Shown here one piece after another: positions 44,869 to 53,187 of a stretch of 64,000 nucleotides of DNA. The DNA is taken from positions 1 through 64,000 of the forward strand of contig CAYUFL010000005.1 in assembly GCA_964444065.1 (NCBI GenBank), written 5' to 3'. The notes beneath the pieces are model-generated. The model saw nothing but the letters and a program-made list of their open reading frames with translations. It had not been told where the DNA came from and searched no databases. This DNA comes from JBGMEA01 sp964444065. Its GTDB lineage: Bacteria; Bacillota; Clostridia; Eubacteriales; Anaerofustaceae. How positions within the stretch are numbered: the stretch's first letter is position 1; each line of letters opens with the position of its first letter. A program made the position numbers and the translations under genes.

Positions 44869-44925
44869 CATTTTTGAAATGAAGACAAAAGACTGATTGA
44901 CCGCAATCGATTGGAAGGACTGTCA

Positions 44926-45462
44926 ATGAATCTGAACGAACGGATCGAATCACAAAAAGAACGCCTCGGTATTTGGGAATACTCAGTGATTTCGACAAAG
45001 GAGATACCGTTTTCCGATGAAGTGCGCCGCATCTGCGAGAAGAATGCCTGCGGCATGTACGGCACGAACTGGGCATGTCCGCCTGCGGTCGGCAGTGTGC
45101 AAGCATGCAGAGAAAAATGCATGCAATGGGACAATGCGCTCGTCGTTACGACGAAAACAGTTTTGGAGAGCCGTTACGACGTATCGCTTTGGAAAAGCGC
45201 GGCGAAGGCGCATGAGTCCGTTACGGACGATGTGCTGGCACTTGTCCGCGGTGTTTATCCCGATGCTTATGCTCTTTCCACAGAGGGCTGCGGTATCTGC
45301 GCATCCTGCACCTATCCCGACGCGCTGTGCCGATTTCCCGAACGCATGCATCCCGCGGTCGAAAGTTTCGGCATTTCGGTAGTCGAGCTGTCGAAAAAAA
45401 GCGGTGTGCGCTACATCAACGGCGCGGACAGCATCACTTATTTCAGTGTGATTTTATTTTGA
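44926..45462 (+). CDS. DUF2284 metal-binding protein
   Basis: The 178-residue protein is a DUF2284 member with many cysteines in conserved places: ICEKNACGMYGTNWACPPA and STEGCGICASCTYPDALCRFP, probably binding an Fe-S cluster or zinc. Such proteins are common in anaerobic Firmicutes and methanogens; the role is unknown, with electron transfer or corrinoid-related tasks proposed. AAGGA is 6 bases before the ATG at 44926. It follows aguB by 57 bases. Confidence 0.85.
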   Translation: MNLNERIESQKERLGIWEYSVISTKEIPFSDEVRRICEKNACGMYGTNWACPPAVGSVQACREKCMQWDNALVVTTKTVLESRYDVSLWKSAAKAHESVTDDVLALVRGVYPDAYALSTEGCGICASCTYPDALCRFPERMHPAVESFGISVVELSKKSGVRYINGADSITYFSVILF

Positions 45463-45502
45463 TTGAATCTCATTATGTGGGTTCGAGATTTTCCTTTTTT
45501 TT

Positions 45503-45639
45503 GTAACTTAGTTACTTACAGCGCTCCGCGCGTGCGGTATCATTACAGCAATGTCGATGTTTTGAAGCGGAGCGGCACCGACAGCAAACGAAACTTCATA
45601 AAGTCCTTGAAGAGAATTCCGGTCGTTGGAATTCTCTTC
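45503..45639 (+). promoter_or_regulatory. Element copy A: operator, promoter and hairpin leader
   Basis: The palindrome GTAACTTAGTTAC (45503-45515) touches TTACAG (45516-45521), which is 16 bases from TATCAT (45538-45543). The transcript would contain an 18-base block (45559-45576) identical to copy B at 46304-46321, and an 8-bp pairing CGCTCCGC/GCGGAGCG spans the start region. It ends with a perfect 12-bp hairpin (45609-45620 with 45628-45639) just before the GGGAGG of the Fe-S membrane gene. The hairpin may attenuate expression. Confidence 0.55.
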
Positions 45640-45660
45640 TTGCTATCCCGGGAGGTCACT

Positions 45661-46227
45661 ATGGCAAATAACAGGCTCAATTTACAGAATCGTCTGTTCC
45701 TTTTCACGATCCTTTTTTTCGGTATCGGCATGATTCACATCTCCTTTGCAATCATCGGAATCTTCTGTTTTACGGTACCGTTTTACTTTTATTTCCGATA
45801 CAGAGACAAAACATGGTGCCGCGAGATCTGTCCGCGCGCGGGGTTTTTTACGCGTGTGATTGCGAAGATCAGCATCGGGCTGAAGCCGCCGAAGTGGCTG
45901 ACGGGTCAGCGGTTCCGCGACGGTGTGGTGATCTATTTCGGGGTGAACGTCTTCATCATTCTGATGTCCACCTTGATGGTTGCGCTCGGGCGGGTGGAGC
46001 CGATTGCGCAGGTGCGGTTTCTGATCGCGTTCGCGATGCCGTTTGATCTGCCGCAGCTATTGCATTTTCAGGTTTCGGATGTGTTGGTGCATCTCGGGTA
46101 TCGGGTGTATTCCATGATGTTTTCTTCGGTGATCCTCGGGGTAATTTTGGGGGTGTTGTTTCGTCCGCGCACGTGGTGCGGGGTTTGTCCTGTGGGGACG
46201 CTGACGAGGGGGAAGGGGAGCCGATGA
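45661..46227 (+). CDS. 4Fe-4S membrane protein (NapH/CcoG-related)
   Basis: This 188-residue protein has about four membrane helices and two cysteine motifs at membrane edges, CREICPRAGFF and CGVCPVGTLT, of the CxxxCP/CxxCP type seen in NapH, NosR and CcoG-like proteins. It should carry Fe-S clusters and pass electrons at the membrane or assist a redox enzyme. I chose the ATG at 45661 because GGGAGG lies 5 bases upstream; the frame is open upstream to 45463 but that region holds a promoter and hairpin. It is flanked on both sides by copies of the same regulatory element. Confidence 0.75.
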   Translation: MANNRLNLQNRLFLFTILFFGIGMIHISFAIIGIFCFTVPFYFYFRYRDKTWCREICPRAGFFTRVIAKISIGLKPPKWLTGQRFRDGVVIYFGVNVFIILMSTLMVALGRVEPIAQVRFLIAFAMPFDLPQLLHFQVSDVLVHLGYRVYSMMFSSVILGVILGVLFRPRTWCGVCPVGTLTRGKGSR

Positions 46228-46261
46228 GAGGGGAAGGTTTTCGTGTTTCTGATAACGTCAC

Positions 46262-46376
46262 TTACGTGCGGCTCGGTTTGCGGTATGATAACTGCATTGT
46301 CGGGTTTTGAAGCGGAGCGGCTTTAGAATATGATGTATATACTGTCCTCAAAGAGAACCCCGGTCGGGTTTTTTTT
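46262..46376 (+). ncRNA. Element copy B: promoter plus short terminated RNA
   Basis: TTACGT (46262-46267) and TATGAT (46284-46289) are 16 bases apart, matching copy A in spacing and sequence. The 18-base block at 46304-46321 is identical to copy A. About 75 bases after the start point comes a clear terminator (AACCC/GGGTT followed by eight T). No gene is enclosed, so the product would be an RNA of about 80 nucleotides. The operator palindrome of copy A is disrupted here. Confidence 0.5.
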
Positions 46377-46556
46377 GTTTGAATTATCTTTTGTACACTC
46401 TTAATGTTTGAGATAGTGTGTGATTTTTAATAAGATCATTAACTTTACCGCTTTATTTGCGGCGTTGAAGAATAGCGATAAGTTGGCATATGATCACCTC
46501 GCCTTGCAATATGCAGAATAATGGGATAATATTGGTGATAAAAGGGGGTGCACAAA

Positions 46557-47519
46557 ATGCGAAGGCAACCTAAAAATGCGCCAGAAATGCTTATATTATT
46601 TTTGCTCCTAATACCGATTGGTGCATATTATCTGATAAAGTTGATTATTAATGGAATTGCGGCAATTTGTGCTTGGGCATTCTACAGAAAAAAAATGAAC
46701 AGCTCTCTATCATCTGTTGGTATGCAAGGTTACGAACATTGGAGCGGGAACTCAATCCCGATTGTTGACATGGCTGCTATTGACCTGATGGATGGTATTG
46801 AATTTGAAAACTTTATAGCAAGTTTGCTTAAACAAAGTGGTATTAAAACGGTTGATTTAACGCCTGCAAGCGGCGATTATGGAGTAGATATTGTTACTCA
46901 TGATGACAAAATAAAGAGTGTTTTTCAGTGTAAATGCTATAGTCAAAATCTTGGTATTAAGCCTGTTCAAGAGGTGTTTGCTGGAAAAATGCATTATGGT
47001 GCTGAAAAGGCATTTGTCGTGACAAACTCTTACTTTACGGAAAACGCAAAGGCGCTTGCAAGAGCAACAGGGGTAGAACTATGGGATAGGGAGGTGCTTA
47101 TCCGTTTAATTAAAGCGGCGAAAAAGAAAAATGGCTATAAAGACGAAACACGAAAAACAGGCAATACCAATTTGAACATAATGGAAGAACCAATGCCAAT
47201 GTTAAAACACTCAGTAGCAAGCTATACAAATTATGGAGGTGATGAAATGGCAACGATATTAAAGGCAGGACGATATAGGTTTGGCAAGAATATCCCTAAC
47301 GGTATGTATGATTTAATTGCCATCAGTGGTGGCGGCTGGCTTACAATTTATGATAAGGAAGACGATGAAAATATGCTATGGCTTGGCGATGGATATGATG
47401 GAAACGGAGCAAAAGAGTATAGAGGGCTTGATAGCGATGTTGTTAAGGTGTTTACGCTTGAGGGGAATGTTGAGGTAACGATTACGAAAACGCAAATGAT
47501 TGTGATTGAAGGGGAATAA
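46557..47519 (+). CDS. Membrane-anchored Mrr-type restriction endonuclease-like protein
   Basis: The 320-residue protein has an N-terminal hydrophobic region (about residues 10-42, ILFLLLIPIGAYYLI), then an Mrr-like PD-(D/E)XK nuclease domain: DGIEFENFIASLLKQSG, ASGDYGVDIV, SVFQCKCYSQ (the QxK catalytic element) and AFVVTNSYFTENAKALA. The last 90 residues form a small beta-rich domain (ATILKAGRYRFGKNIPNGMYDLIAISG). Mrr-type domains cut modified DNA; membrane-tethered versions are often seen among defence genes. The gene is AT-rich against its neighbours. GGGGG precedes ATG 46557; an in-frame GTG (46548) is the alternative. Confidence 0.8.
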   Translation: MRRQPKNAPEMLILFLLLIPIGAYYLIKLIINGIAAICAWAFYRKKMNSSLSSVGMQGYEHWSGNSIPIVDMAAIDLMDGIEFENFIASLLKQSGIKTVDLTPASGDYGVDIVTHDDKIKSVFQCKCYSQNLGIKPVQEVFAGKMHYGAEKAFVVTNSYFTENAKALARATGVELWDREVLIRLIKAAKKKNGYKDETRKTGNTNLNIMEEPMPMLKHSVASYTNYGGDEMATILKAGRYRFGKNIPNGMYDLIAISGGGWLTIYDKEDDENMLWLGDGYDGNGAKEYRGLDSDVVKVFTLEGNVEVTITKTQMIVIEGE

Positions 47520-47551
47520 TCATTTTTGGTGATTGAAATAACCCAAAATTA

Positions 47552-47577
47552 ATAACCCCTCACTGGTTATCGTTTTT
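47552..47577 (+). terminator. Rho-independent terminator
   Basis: ATAACC pairs with GGTTAT, followed by CGTTTTT. Confidence 0.6.
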
Positions 47578-48012
47578 GCCTATCCACTTTTATTGTGTCA
47601 TATACAAGCAAAATCATTTAAAGAAGTTTTCGCACTTAGATTTATTTTTTTTGACGAGAGCAAATGAACGACCAAAATCAGCAAATTTGGTCAAAAATGA
47701 AAAAATTTCAATATTACTATCAAGAAAAAAAATAGCAGGATTTACTATTATATATTCGAAGATCCCTACAAGCTTGCCAGACAAGAATGCAAGGAGAAAA
47801 TCTTTATAAAAATCAGGTACTCAATTAACGAATCAGACTATGAATTATTGGTATTTGGTACATATGATTAAATAGATGAAGTAATTAATCTTGTATTGAT
47901 TTTGAAATATAAATAAATTGACAAACGAACAGAATTAGTTATTGACTGATATGTGTAAATATGCGTATTTAAGTTAATCTATCAAATATTAGTGAATTGT
48001 AAGGAATTATCT
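47578..48012. other. AT-rich intergenic stretch
   Basis: A 77-codon open frame (47576-47809) has no ribosome site and a composition expected by chance. TTGACT (47942-47947) and TATTTA (47966-47971), 18 bases apart, may be the asparaginase promoter. I see nothing else. Confidence 0.45.
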
Positions 48013-49011
48013 ATGAAAAAAATCCTAATGATCGGCACGGGCGGCACGATTGCCTCGAAAGCGACGGCAAACGGTCTGACCCCGCAGCTGACCTCCGACG
48101 AAATCCTCGAATACATCCCGCGCGTTTCGGAATTCTGCGAAGTGGACACGCTCCAGCTCTGCAATATCGACAGCACGGACATCACCCCCGCCGTATGGCT
48201 GCGCCTCGCCGATACCATCCGCGAACACTACAGCCGCTACGACGGCTTTGTCGTATGCCACGGCACCGATACCATGGCGTATACCGCCGCGGCAATCTCC
48301 TACCTTGTGCAGCACTCCCCGAAACCCATCGTCATCACGGGCGCGCAGCAACCCATCAACCGCGAAATCACCGACTCCAAAACAAATCTCTTCGACAGCT
48401 TCCTGTATGCCTCCTCCGATGCGGCAAGCGGTGTGCAGATCGTCTTCAGCGGGAAAGTGATTCTCGGCACCCGCGCCAGGAAAACACGCACGAAGAGCCT
48501 GCAGGCGTTTTCCGCCATTAATTATCCGTACCTTGCCGTCATAAGGGACGGACAGATTTTGCAGTATATCCGCACGGAGAAGCCCGCACAGCCGATTTTC
48601 TACGACGGGCTGAATCCGCACGTTGCCCTGCTCAAACTCACACCCGGTATGGACGCCGATGTGCTGTCTTATATGCTCTCCCGCAATGATGCCGTGATCA
48701 TCGAAAGCTATGGGGTGGGGGGTATTCCGTCGCTGCCCGAATACCGCTATGCCGAAGTGATTTCCGATGCGGTCAACGCGGGCAAAACCGTCGTGATGAC
48801 CACACAGGTGCAGAACGAAGGCAGCGATATGACCATCTACCGCGCGGGCAACGAACTCAAAAACAGCGTCGGTATTCTGGAAGCGTACGATATGACCACC
48901 GAATCCGTACTTTGCAAACTGATGTGGATTCTCGGTCAGACGCATGATCCCGCAAGGATACGGGAGATGTTTTATACACCCGTCAGCAACGACATTCTGT
49001 ATTCCGTCTGA
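48013..49011 (+). CDS. ansA: Type I (cytoplasmic) L-asparaginase
   Basis: The enzyme hydrolyses asparagine to aspartate and ammonia. The 332 residues begin with the first catalytic motif MIGTGGTIASKA and carry the second, VVCHGTDTMAYTAAAISYL, plus VITGAQQPINREITDSKTNL and ESYGVGGIPS, as in AnsA-type enzymes. No signal peptide is present. AAGGA is 9 bases before the ATG at 48013. The stop codon lies inside the terminator hairpin. Codon use is GC-rich, unlike the AT-rich Mrr-type gene upstream. Confidence 0.93.
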   Translation: MKKILMIGTGGTIASKATANGLTPQLTSDEILEYIPRVSEFCEVDTLQLCNIDSTDITPAVWLRLADTIREHYSRYDGFVVCHGTDTMAYTAAAISYLVQHSPKPIVITGAQQPINREITDSKTNLFDSFLYASSDAASGVQIVFSGKVILGTRARKTRTKSLQAFSAINYPYLAVIRDGQILQYIRTEKPAQPIFYDGLNPHVALLKLTPGMDADVLSYMLSRNDAVIIESYGVGGIPSLPEYRYAEVISDAVNAGKTVVMTTQVQNEGSDMTIYRAGNELKNSVGILEAYDMTTESVLCKLMWILGQTHDPARIREMFYTPVSNDILYSV

Positions 49012-49034
49012 CTTTACGGTCGGGCGGTTTTTTT
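49004..49034 (+). terminator. Terminator overlapping the asparaginase stop codon
   Basis: CCGTCTGA pairs with TCGGGCGG (two G-T pairs), followed by seven T. Confidence 0.8.
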
Positions 49035-49184
49035 ATTTGGAATCAAATTCCTAAAAAAACAAGATATTATTCGTAAAATATTCTATACAAATTGTAAGGA
49101 TTCCAATATAATAAGAAATAATACAAGATGGTCAAACGCACTCAAATTGCTTATACTGATGAGCGGACAAGGAAGCTGTACCTT

Positions 49185-50558
49185 ATGGGAAATCAAAAAT
49201 TGATCAGACTGATCACAGACAGTGAAGACATTCTTATGGACAGCATTCTGCAATATGCCATCAAGCATGACTATGCGCAATATACATCCACACTGGCAGA
49301 AGCATGGCGCATGTCGATTTCCGGGCTGAGCCTGGCATTGAATGATGCGATTGAAAAAACGGGAGGAATTCCGCCCGTCGGTCCCCATATCACATACACG
49401 AAAAACGATGTGACCGCATTTGCGATACGCGAAGCAGAACTGCACCGAGACCGCGGGATACCCTCCGTGATGTTTATCGGTCTGATGAAGTATTATCGGC
49501 AGGCATATCTCGATTTGATTGCGGAAAGCGCATGGTCCGAGGAAGAAAAAACGGCTGCCGATGAAAACATCAACCGATTTTTTGACCATAACGAACTCGC
49601 ACTGATTCGCATCTGGGTCGATCGAACCGAAACGGAAACCCTCGCCGATCTTCAAAATACGACAAGAATCGTTATTAACGAAAAGAATAAATACCTGACC
49701 GTATTCGAAAGCATTTCCGATCCGATTATTCTGTTTGACCGTGATAATCATATTACCGATATCAACCACTGTGCGGCGGAGCAGTTCCTGGATGTGCGAA
49801 TGCCCGGCATGAAATACTACAGCAACCTGGATACGGAACGTCTGAAAGAATGGCTGAACAGCGATGTGAAGCATTTTGTTTTTCTCGGGCAGGACGAAAT
49901 GATCATCGAAAAATCATACGGGACGAAATCGGGGCGCAGAACTTATCAGATTAAATTAAAAAAAATGCTGGATGTCAGCGAGAAATTTGCAGGCGCGGTC
50001 GTCATTTGCCATGACATTACGGAACGCCTGAATATTGAGAATGAACTCAAGGAACAGTACAGCAAGCTGGAGTATTATGCTTATACCGATCCGATGACCG
50101 GTGTGCGTAACCGACGCACGGGATTGCTTCTTCTCGATGCCGAGCTGGCGGAAATGAAAAACGGGAAAGGTCCGCTTACCGTGGTGTTTCTGGATATTGA
50201 CGGGCTGAAAGCGGTGAACGATACTTACGGACATGACGAAGGGGATCAGTTGATTGAATTCATTGTATCTCTTATTAAGGCATCCGTCAGCGAGTCCGTG
50301 AGCATCAGCCGATTGGGCGGAGACGAGTTTCTGCTGATTTTCCCAAACTGTGAACAGAGCGAAGCGGAATCCGTTATGCGAGAGATCACACAGCATCTTT
50401 TGAAATATGACCGCAGAAAAGTAAAACCGTACGAACATCGCTTCAGTTACGGACTCTTTCAGGTACCGCGACTCGGACGTATCGATGCGAACGAGGTACT
50501 CAGGATTGTCGATAAGGAGATGTATTTGGATAAAACGAGAAAACGGCAGTTGCAATAA
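49185..50558 (+). CDS. PAS-GGDEF diguanylate cyclase with N-terminal helical domain
   Basis: The protein has about 457 residues. Residues 1-165 are helical (SILQYAIKHDYAQYTSTLAEAW, VMFIGLMKYYRQAYLDLIAE) and resemble RsbR-type or globin-like sensor modules. A PAS domain follows (FESISDPIILFDRDNHITDINH to VVICHDITERLNI), then a coiled-coil linker and a GGDEF domain with LDIDGLKAVNDTYGHDEGD and the intact signature RLGGDEF. No RxxD inhibitory site is seen. It is cytoplasmic. ATG 49185 has GGAAG at a suitable distance; ATG 49128 is in frame but without one. Confidence 0.85.
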   Translation: MGNQKLIRLITDSEDILMDSILQYAIKHDYAQYTSTLAEAWRMSISGLSLALNDAIEKTGGIPPVGPHITYTKNDVTAFAIREAELHRDRGIPSVMFIGLMKYYRQAYLDLIAESAWSEEEKTAADENINRFFDHNELALIRIWVDRTETETLADLQNTTRIVINEKNKYLTVFESISDPIILFDRDNHITDINHCAAEQFLDVRMPGMKYYSNLDTERLKEWLNSDVKHFVFLGQDEMIIEKSYGTKSGRRTYQIKLKKMLDVSEKFAGAVVICHDITERLNIENELKEQYSKLEYYAYTDPMTGVRNRRTGLLLLDAELAEMKNGKGPLTVVFLDIDGLKAVNDTYGHDEGDQLIEFIVSLIKASVSESVSISRLGGDEFLLIFPNCEQSEAESVMREITQHLLKYDRRKVKPYEHRFSYGLFQVPRLGRIDANEVLRIVDKEMYLDKTRKRQLQ

Positions 50559-50609
50559 AAAGAGGCTTTTGCTCCGTAGCTTGATTGCTATTTTGCAAAA
50601 GTCTCTTTT
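50558..50609. terminator. Bidirectional terminator
   Basis: A 15-bp stem (AAAAGAGGCTTTTGC with GCAAAAGTCTCTTTT, one G-T pair) encloses a 22-base loop between two convergent genes. It begins on the last base of the GGDEF stop codon. Confidence 0.75.
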
Positions 50610-50628
50610 GTTGCACTTTGTTTTGTCA

Positions 50629-51021
50629 TTAAAAATGATAGACGATCGGATCAGCAGTGAATGATGAAATCGTCGCGGTTGCATCTTTCAGGTAAAGAAC
50701 CTGTGTATTGTCGTCATCCGCCTTGTATCGAGCCTGCAAATTCGGATAAGCATCCAACATATGCTGTTTTGCCTGCGTTCTGTCGTCTTCCACGGCTGTT
50801 GCAGATACGCGAATCCATTTTCCGTCCGCCATTCCGCTGATTTCGATTTTCGGATTTATTTTCATCTGCTTTGAAACCTCTTTGACTTTGCCTGTCTGAA
50901 TATAGAGTTTTCCTTCGAAAAGATCGATCGTGCCGAACGGGCGTACTCTCGGTTGGTCGCCTTCCAACGTTGCGAGATAATAAACGCCGCATTTTTTTAG
51001 GAAATCATATACTTCCTGCAT
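50629..51021 (-). CDS. Pyridoxamine 5'-phosphate oxidase-like flavin protein
   Basis: This 130-residue split-barrel protein belongs to the PNPOx-like superfamily: FLKKCGVYYLATLEGDQPRVRPFG is the typical flavin-binding start, followed by GKLYIQTGKVKEVSKQMKINP and WIRVSATAVEDD. Members bind FMN, F420 or heme; true vitamin B6 oxidase activity is unlikely at this size. I chose ATG 51021 because GGAGG is 5 bases upstream; ATG 51033 would place the ribosome site inside the gene. It is convergent with the GGDEF gene. Confidence 0.88.
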   Translation of the reverse strand: MQEVYDFLKKCGVYYLATLEGDQPRVRPFGTIDLFEGKLYIQTGKVKEVSKQMKINPKIEISGMADGKWIRVSATAVEDDRTQAKQHMLDAYPNLQARYKADDDNTQVLYLKDATATISSFTADPIVYHF

Positions 51022-51255
51022 CATACCCTCCATAGCACTTATATTTGCAATTCAATACTATTCAATCATATTACCGTCATAAATACAAGTACGATCTTTT
51101 TATGATCTTACAATCATTCAGGATACTGCGAACGCGGTGGCGCAAGAAATGCATCTGATCGTGAATCAAACCGTGCTGTGTTGTGATATGATTGGTAAGT
51201 ACTATTTTATCGTAATTACGGGGACTTTGATTCCCATTCAATAGGAGACAGACAC

Positions 51256-53037
51256 ATGCTTTTGAGCGCAGAAAAGATCGGGAAAAGTTATACCGGAAAA
51301 GTACTTCTGAAAGATATTTCTCTTTATTTGAATAAAGGGGACAAGATCGGTGTGATCGGTGTCAACGGGACAGGAAAGTCCACTTTGCTGCGCATTCTTG
51401 CCCGACGCGAAGAGGCGGACAACGGAACTGTAAGCATCAGTGCAAAGACTCAGATGGAGTATCTGGCGCAGGATCCCGAATGTAAGGATGGGCTCAGCGT
51501 GTTGGAGCAGGTGTTTTTCGGTGCAAGTGCCGCGCTGCGGGAAAGCAAAGACTATGAGGCAAAAACAATACTGACGAAGCTTGGGATCTCAGAATATGAC
51601 AAGCCGGTCGCCGCACTGTCCGGCGGACAGAAGAAACGGGTAGCGATTGCGAGCGCGCTGATGCATCCGAGTGAAATACTCATTTTGGACGAGCCGACCA
51701 ATCATCTGGACAATGAAATGATTGAATGGCTGGAGAAATATCTCATCCGATATTCCGGCGCCATCGTCATGGTAACGCATGACCGTTATTTCCTGGATCG
51801 GGTGGTCAATCAAATTGTGGAGTTGGAAGACGGAAACATGTTTTCTTATCCGGGCAGCTATTCCAAATATCTTGCCTTGAAAGCGGAACGGGAAGAAATG
51901 GAATTCGGAAGCGAACGGAAGCGAAAGAGCATTCTGCGCAAGGAACTCGAATGGATGCAGCGCGGTCCGAGAGCCCGAGGAACGAAAAGCAAGGAGCGGA
52001 TCGAGCGGTTTGAAAAACTAAGCGAACAGAGCGGACAGTCTGCCACATCAAAACTGGAGATGGATACGTGCTCTTCCCGCCTTGGGAAAAAGACGGTGGA
52101 GCTGCAGAGCGTCACAAAGCGATTCGGCGACAGCCTGGTGATTGATCGGTTCGAGCATATGATCCTGCGGGACGAACGAATCGGCATTGTCGGGAAAAAC
52201 GGATGCGGGAAATCCACACTGCTGAATCTCATCAGCGGCAAACTCGTTGCTGACAGCGGAACGGTCGATGTCGGAGAGACTGTCCGAATGGGATATTTTG
52301 CTCAGGATTGCGAAGAGATGGATTTTGCGCAGCGTCCGATTGACTATATCAAAGAGATTGCGGGCACGGTCGATACGTCGGAAGGTACGATCACTGCATC
52401 TCAAATGATGGAAAAATTCTTGTTTTCGTCCGAACTGCAATGGACAACCATCGGGGAACTGTCGGGCGGTGAGCGCAGACGACTGTATCTGCTCGGCATT
52501 TTAATGCAGGCACCGAATATTCTGCTGCTGGACGAACCAACCAATGATTTGGATATTCAAACACTCACGATTCTGGAGGATTACCTGGAGCGTTTTCCCG
52601 GTGCGGTGATTGCCGTATCGCATGACCGATATTTTCTGGATAAAGTGGCCACGACAATTTTCGAATTTCGCGGAGACGGAACAATCCGAAAATGCCTGGG
52701 GGATTACTCGGACTACCTCGCAGGCAGAACAATCGAAGCAAGTCGATCGAAACAAACAAAGGCAGAACCGGAAAGAAAAGAAAAAGCACAGACAAAATTA
52801 AAACTTACTTTCAAGGAGCAACGCGAACTGGAAACGATCGATGCGGAAATTGACGATCTGGAAAAAAGGCTTGTGCAACTGAGCGATGATATCCATGCAC
52901 AGACAAGCGATTATGTACAGCTTCAGGAAAATATTGTAAAGAAAGAAACACTCGAGAAAGCATTGGACGAAAAGATGGAGCGGTGGGTCTATTTGAACGA
53001 TCTGGCTGATAAAATTGCAGGGACGAAAAATATATAA
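51256..53037 (+). CDS. ABC-F family ATPase
   Basis: The 593-residue protein has two ABC ATPase domains and no membrane part. Each has Walker A (GVNGTGKSTLL; GKNGCGKSTLL), signature (LSGGQKKR; LSGGERRR) and Walker B (LILDEPTNHLD; LLLDEPTNDLD). The linker between them and the charged C-terminal coiled coil (TFKEQRELETIDAEIDDLEKR) match the Uup-like subgroup. ABC-F proteins act on the ribosome, easing stalled translation or giving ribosomal antibiotic protection; this one resembles housekeeping Uup more than a resistance factor. GGAG is 8 bases before the ATG. Confidence 0.92.
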   Translation: MLLSAEKIGKSYTGKVLLKDISLYLNKGDKIGVIGVNGTGKSTLLRILARREEADNGTVSISAKTQMEYLAQDPECKDGLSVLEQVFFGASAALRESKDYEAKTILTKLGISEYDKPVAALSGGQKKRVAIASALMHPSEILILDEPTNHLDNEMIEWLEKYLIRYSGAIVMVTHDRYFLDRVVNQIVELEDGNMFSYPGSYSKYLALKAEREEMEFGSERKRKSILRKELEWMQRGPRARGTKSKERIERFEKLSEQSGQSATSKLEMDTCSSRLGKKTVELQSVTKRFGDSLVIDRFEHMILRDERIGIVGKNGCGKSTLLNLISGKLVADSGTVDVGETVRMGYFAQDCEEMDFAQRPIDYIKEIAGTVDTSEGTITASQMMEKFLFSSELQWTTIGELSGGERRRLYLLGILMQAPNILLLDEPTNDLDIQTLTILEDYLERFPGAVIAVSHDRYFLDKVATTIFEFRGDGTIRKCLGDYSDYLAGRTIEASRSKQTKAEPERKEKAQTKLKLTFKEQRELETIDAEIDDLEKRLVQLSDDIHAQTSDYVQLQENIVKKETLEKALDEKMERWVYLNDLADKIAGTKNI

Positions 53038-53107
53038 ACAGCACTTTTTTTCGCATTGTGCGTATTCAGATAAGTCGGAGAATTTGAGGAAAGAGTGCCG
53101 TACATCA

Positions 53108-53140
53108 AAAAAGCAAAGAGAACTATGCTCTTTGCTTTTT
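53108..53140. terminator. Bidirectional terminator, perfect 13-bp stem
   Basis: AAAAAGCAAAGAG pairs perfectly with CTCTTTGCTTTTT around a 7-base loop, between two convergent genes. Confidence 0.85.
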
Positions 53141-53187
53141 ATATTGCTTTGAAATCTGCTGCAATTAATTTGGACAGTTTTTTTATC

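Noticed and set aside
43507..44871. A 454-codon frame antisense to aguA and aguB
   Set aside because: Both sense genes have complete catalytic residues; the antisense frame has no start signal or motif.
45463..45660. In-frame N-terminal extension of the Fe-S membrane protein
   Set aside because: The stretch contains a promoter, an operator palindrome and a hairpin duplicated elsewhere as noncoding DNA; GGAGG supports ATG 45661.
47576..47809. A 77-codon open frame after the Mrr-type gene
   Set aside because: There is no ribosome site and it follows a terminator in an AT-rich spacer; composition fits chance.
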